Assembly: GCA_022736535.1 (NCBI GenBank)
Contig: DZCT01000015.1
Span: 6,254-22,872, forward strand
Direction: 5' to 3'
Origin: Desulfatirhabdium butyrativorans
Lineage (GTDB): Bacteria > Desulfobacterota > Desulfobacteria > Desulfobacterales > JAIFKL01
Length of the DNA stretch: 16,619 nt
Shown here: positions 14,173 to 16,619 of the stretch, piece by piece
How the letters are laid out: every line of letters begins with the position of its first letter
How positions within the stretch are numbered: the stretch's first letter is position 1
Notes under the pieces: model-generated
The model's database searches: none
Told to the model about the DNA's origin: nothing
What the model saw: the letters and a program-made list of their open reading frames with translations, nothing else
Made by a program: the position numbers and the translations under genes

Positions 14173-14303
14173 TCTAAGCCCTGGGCCTTGGGCTTTGGGC
14201 TTTGGCATTGTTGGGGTTCGCAGGCTCTATTTTTAGCCTGGGCCAACCTACAACTCTCTGTGAACTCTGTGGGAAACAAATTGCGGGGAAACAGGAAAAA
14301 GAT

Positions 14304-15089
14304 ATGAATACACACACACAGGAGCAGTTTATTTCGGGGGTTCGGGCTGCGCTGGGACACGCGCCCGGTCAGAAACGCAGGTGGGAGGATTTTTGGGATT
14401 CGCAGGGCAGAAAAAACCGCAGTTCTCCCCAAACACAGGAACCGGACCGGCTGCTTGAGCATATCGCAAAGCGGAGCAGGGCACAAAGAGAAAAACTTCT
14501 CGACATGCTCATTCAGGCAGGCAGTCCTTTGAATCTGAAGGTCATAGCGCAAAAAAATATTGCCGATGCTGCTGCCGCCATCGCCCAATCAGTTCGGGAA
14601 AAAACGCCGGAATGGACCGCTTTCAAAAGTGTGGCGGTCTGGAAACATCCGCTGATCGAAAAACTGCATCTGCCCGAAATACTGGCAAAACAGAATGTGC
14701 CGGTCTTTTTCAGCGATTTCAAAGACGAGTCTGAAAGAAAGATGTTGCAGGAAAAAGTCAGGGATGCTTTTATCGGCATCACATCGGCGGATTTCTGCAT
14801 TGCGGAAACCGGAACATTGGTGATGAAAACCCGTCCGGGGCAGGCGCGCTCGGTTTCACTGGTGCCGACAATTCATGTTGCCGTAATCGGACTGCATCAG
14901 ATACTTGCAAATCTGAAAGAACTTTACACGGTTCTCACCCGGGACCCCGCAGAAAAAAAAGAGGGACTGAGCAACTGCATGACTTTCATTACGGGACCGA
15001 GCAAAACAGCAGATATTGAAGCAACGCTGGTTCACGGCGCTCACGGTCCCAGAGAAGTTTATATTTATGTGCTTGGCAGTGAGAATTGA
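14304..15089 (+). CDS. lutC: LutC-type LUD-domain protein (lactate utilisation)
   Basis: The product has 261 residues. LutC is the LUD-domain subunit of the LutABC L-lactate oxidation system, which works with an iron-sulfur protein LutA and the LutB protein in the cytoplasm. Seen here: SADFCIAETGTLVM (about 161-174), SLVPTIHVAVIG (about 185-196), the ITGPSKTADIE motif (229-239) and the terminal HGAHGPREVYIYVL (244-257). All are hallmarks of the family, and the length is close to the family norm. No cysteine cluster is present, consistent with LutC rather than LutB. ATG 14304 is preceded by AGGAAAAAGA. No lutA or lutB is in the window, so it is an orphan here. The last residues SEN and the stop come from a GAGAATTGAG repeat. 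Confidence 0.88.
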   Translation: MNTHTQEQFISGVRAALGHAPGQKRRWEDFWDSQGRKNRSSPQTQEPDRLLEHIAKRSRAQREKLLDMLIQAGSPLNLKVIAQKNIADAAAAIAQSVREKTPEWTAFKSVAVWKHPLIEKLHLPEILAKQNVPVFFSDFKDESERKMLQEKVRDAFIGITSADFCIAETGTLVMKTRPGQARSVSLVPTIHVAVIGLHQILANLKELYTVLTRDPAEKKEGLSNCMTFITGPSKTADIEATLVHGAHGPREVYIYVLGSEN

Positions 15090-15170
15090 GAAATAAAGGA
15101 CTGAGTAATGAGTGCTGAAGTCCTCAGCACTCAGTCCTTCAGCCCTCAGCACTTCTATTTCTCAATCCTC
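15081..15170. repeat. composite intergenic palindrome before the second binding-protein gene
   Basis: Outer arms GAGAATTGAGAAATA (15081-15095) and TATTTCTCAATCCTC (15156-15170) have one mismatch in 15. Inner arms GAGTGCTGA (15110-15118) and TCAGCACTC (15124-15132) are of the CTGAGTGCTGAG family. The left arm includes the lutC stop codon (15087-15089). The next Shine-Dalgarno AAGGAG (15180-15185) follows 9 nt later. Confidence 0.9.
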
Positions 15171-15191
15171 AATCCCCCGAAGGAGACCGTC

Positions 15192-16190
15192 ATGTCCGGT
15201 AAAAAAAAAATTTATGTCAATATATTGATGATCTTGGGGCTTTGTCTGCTGCCGCCGGCTGCTGCGGCGGCGGCAAAATTCAAAGTGCTGGTCGTCATGA
15301 GCTATGACGACGCCTTTCCCTGGGTCATCGAAACAAAAGAAGGACTGGAATCTGTGCTGGCAGGTACCTGTGAAATGAAATATTTTTACATGGATACCAA
15401 AAACCGCCCGGAAACCGCAAACCAAAAGGGAAAAGAAGCCTTTCATCTGTATGAAAGCTTTGAGCCTCAGGGCGTGATCGCCTCGGACGACGACGCCCGG
15501 TCCGAATTTGTCGTCCCCTATCTGAAAGACAAAGTGAAAACGCCGGTCATGTTCTGCGGCGTAAATGCCGAAGCCGCCAAATACGGCTATCCTGCCTCAA
15601 ATGTCTCGGGCATTCCGGAACGCTGTCATGTGGCGGAATCCATTGCTTTTGCCCGGCAGATTCTTCCCTCTGTCAAAACTTTCGGCTATATGATGAAAGA
15701 CAGCACCACCGGAACAGCGGCTTTGGAGCAGATCAAAAGCGAGACAGCTTCTTATTCGGCAACATTCGTGGGTGCCAAAATGCCCAGGACCCTGAATGAG
15801 ACAAAAGCAATGACGCTGGAACTCAAAGCGCAGTGCGATATGCTCTTCACGCCCACCATGCAGGGAATTGCCGGCGACAGCAACGAGTCGCTTTCAGATA
15901 AAGAAGTGATGCCGGTCATGGCGGAAATTTTCGCCAAGCCCATTATCGGGGGCAGCGGATACAATATCAAATACGGAATGCTCTGCGGCGTGATCAAAAC
16001 CGGACAGGAACAGGGCAGAACCGCAGGCAAAATGCTGCTCAAAGCCATGGAGGGCGCGGCAGTTTCTCAGATGCCGATTACCCGGAATCAGCAGGGAAAA
16101 CGGATTGTAAACGTGACAATGATGAAAAAACTCGGCATCCGTCCCAATCCTGTTGTTCTGGAAGGCTCGGAACTGGTGAGAACAGAGTAG
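15192..16190 (+). CDS. periplasmic binding protein, ABC_sub_bind type
   Basis: The product has 332 residues. The signal peptide is about residues 1-28 (KKK, then ILMILGLCLLPPAAAAAA). The mature protein starts FKVLVVMSYDDAFPWVIETKEGLESVL and shows alternating strands and helices of a two-lobed binding protein: EPQGVIASDDDA, TPVMFCGVNAE, VKTFGYMMKD, DMLFTPTMQG. A C-terminal QGRTAGKMLLKAMEG helix is typical of the ABC_sub_bind (PF04392-like) family. Some relatives bind tryptophan or other aromatics; others feed sensor kinases. ATG 15192 has AAGGAG 6 nt upstream and starts a clean signal peptide; the earlier ATG 15108 would translate the repeat. No transporter partner is present. It lies between lutC and the CheR gene. 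Ligand not assignable. Confidence 0.82.
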   Translation: MSGKKKIYVNILMILGLCLLPPAAAAAAKFKVLVVMSYDDAFPWVIETKEGLESVLAGTCEMKYFYMDTKNRPETANQKGKEAFHLYESFEPQGVIASDDDARSEFVVPYLKDKVKTPVMFCGVNAEAAKYGYPASNVSGIPERCHVAESIAFARQILPSVKTFGYMMKDSTTGTAALEQIKSETASYSATFVGAKMPRTLNETKAMTLELKAQCDMLFTPTMQGIAGDSNESLSDKEVMPVMAEIFAKPIIGGSGYNIKYGMLCGVIKTGQEQGRTAGKMLLKAMEGAAVSQMPITRNQQGKRIVNVTMMKKLGIRPNPVVLEGSELVRTE

Positions 16191-16221
16191 GGGCAACCCC
16201 CTGTGGTTCAATGGCGTCTTT

Positions 16222-16272
16222 GCAGGTCGGGGTGAGCCTGCGAACCCCGACATCTGCCTCACCCCGACCTGC
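16222..16272. repeat. GCAGGTCGGGGTGAG palindrome
   Basis: Perfect 15-bp arms, GCAGGTCGGGGTGAG (16222-16236) and CTCACCCCGACCTGC (16258-16272). The left arm also begins an internal CGGGGTGAGCCTGCGAACCCCG hairpin. It starts 31 nt after the binding-protein stop and is part of the 324-bp gap 16191-16514, which otherwise holds AT-rich low-complexity sequence and one more hairpin. Confidence 0.9.
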
Positions 16273-16435
16273 GAAATTACTGTGTGAAGTGTGTTTTTTG
16301 CGGGCTCGGGTTTGCTGTGCTGCTTGTTCGCTGTGTTTCTTTTTTCTGGTTTTCTTGATCGTTGTTTCACTTGGTCCTCCTACCGGTTTTGCTTTTTTTA
16401 AAGTGTGCCTTGGGGAGGCCTACGGAAAAAACATT

Positions 16436-16461
16436 GGTGGGCTTCGCAGGCTCAGCCCACC
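16436..16461. repeat. GGTGGGCT hairpin
   Basis: GGTGGGCT (16436-16443) pairs with AGCCCACC (16454-16461) and is followed by CTACGGGCGG. It belongs to the same broad family as 6297-6318. It lies 53 nt before the CheR start. Confidence 0.75.
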
Positions 16462-16514
16462 CTACGGGCGGCGTGGACAGCCCGTCTCATTCATTCAGGT
16501 TCGGATAGCAGGCG

Positions 16515-16619
16515 ATGTTTCAGACGATCATAGAATCTTTATTGGAAGAGAAAATCGGTTTGGACCCGGAAACGGCAGGAGCTGAAAACCTTGACAAAGC
16601 ATTTCGTCGCCGGATAGAG
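16515..16619 (+). CDS. cheR: N-terminus of a CheR-type protein methyltransferase (partial)
   Basis: Only 35 codons are in the window; the frame is open to the right edge. The peptide reads MFQTIIESLLEEKIGLDPET followed by AGAENLDKAFRRRI. The helix ending EEKIGLDP and the later basic RRRI/RRRM run are characteristic of the start of CheR/PilK proteins, which methylate receptor glutamates using S-adenosylmethionine. The assignment fits the receptor gene upstream. There is no strong Shine-Dalgarno (AGCAGG only). The catalytic domain is beyond the window, so fusion to other domains cannot be excluded. Confidence 0.7.
   Translation, partial: MFQTIIESLLEEKIGLDPETAGAENLDKAFRRRIE

Larger units (their letters stand above)
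13699..14282. repeat. nested multi-family palindrome cluster filling the gap before lutC
   Basis: This describes the 626-bp gap 13678-14303. A first palindrome is CCCACAGAGACCACAGAG (13699-13716) with CTCTGTGATCTCTGTGGG (13761-13778). A second CACAGAG pair, 13789-13808 with 14039-14058, encloses a perfect 19-bp inverted repeat TAGACATTTTCGGAAATAA (13844-13862 with 14016-14034). That in turn encloses a CTCGCAAAG pair (13873-13898 with 13953-13988). A further half-copy, CTCTGTGAACTCTGTGGG, is at 14256-14273. No reliable gene is present. Confidence 0.9.

Noticed and set aside
16211..16585. 124-residue open frame overlapping the CheR start
   Set aside because: It is read mostly from the 16222-16272 and 16436-16461 palindromes, shows no family motif, and overlaps a better-supported gene start in another frame.

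Overview
The window is a moderately GC-rich stretch of Gram-negative chromosome with every recognisable gene on the + strand. Periplasmic signal peptides, a LutC-type protein, a large hybrid CheA with several HPt domains and unusually dense interspersed palindromic repeats suggest a deltaproteobacterial (Desulfobacterota) genome, possibly a gliding filamentous sulfate reducer. That taxonomic guess is inference from gene content and repeat style, not from a marker gene.

Positions 1-10105 hold a chemosensory operon of the type IV pilus (Pil-Chp/Pix-like) kind. In order these are the 3' end of a response regulator, a complete single-domain response regulator (177-548), a CheW (581-1189), a 1321-residue hybrid CheA with three N-terminal HPt-like domains and a C-terminal receiver (1267-5232), two divergent CheW-like proteins (5580-6281 and 6398-6883), and a membrane chemoreceptor with a duplicated Cache sensor and a PilJ-like signalling tip (7022-10105). 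The window ends with the first 35 codons of a CheR methyltransferase (16515-16619), so the chemosensory locus continues past the right edge.

Between receptor and CheR (10191-16190) lie four genes of another kind: a LivJ-type amino acid/amide-binding protein, a TPR plus periplasmic-binding-fold protein resembling LpoA, an orphan LutC, and an ABC_sub_bind-type binding protein. No permease or ATPase gene accompanies them. Their position inside a chemosensory locus makes a ligand-presenting or envelope-sensing role plausible, but this is inference.

The most unusual property is the repeat load. Intergenic gaps hold composite palindromes, often ending within 10 nt of the next Shine-Dalgarno. Several families also sit inside coding sequences without breaking them, at interdomain linkers or loops. 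A 28-bp GAGACGC palindrome occurs four times inside three genes, always in the same reading phase. Five perfect heptamers followed by C tracts lie at the junction between the CheA core and its receiver, where gain or loss of one unit would end translation at once and remove the receiver. The 626-bp gap at 13678-14303 is a nested set of palindromes. No tRNA, rRNA, CRISPR array, transposase or convincing sigma-70 promoter was seen.
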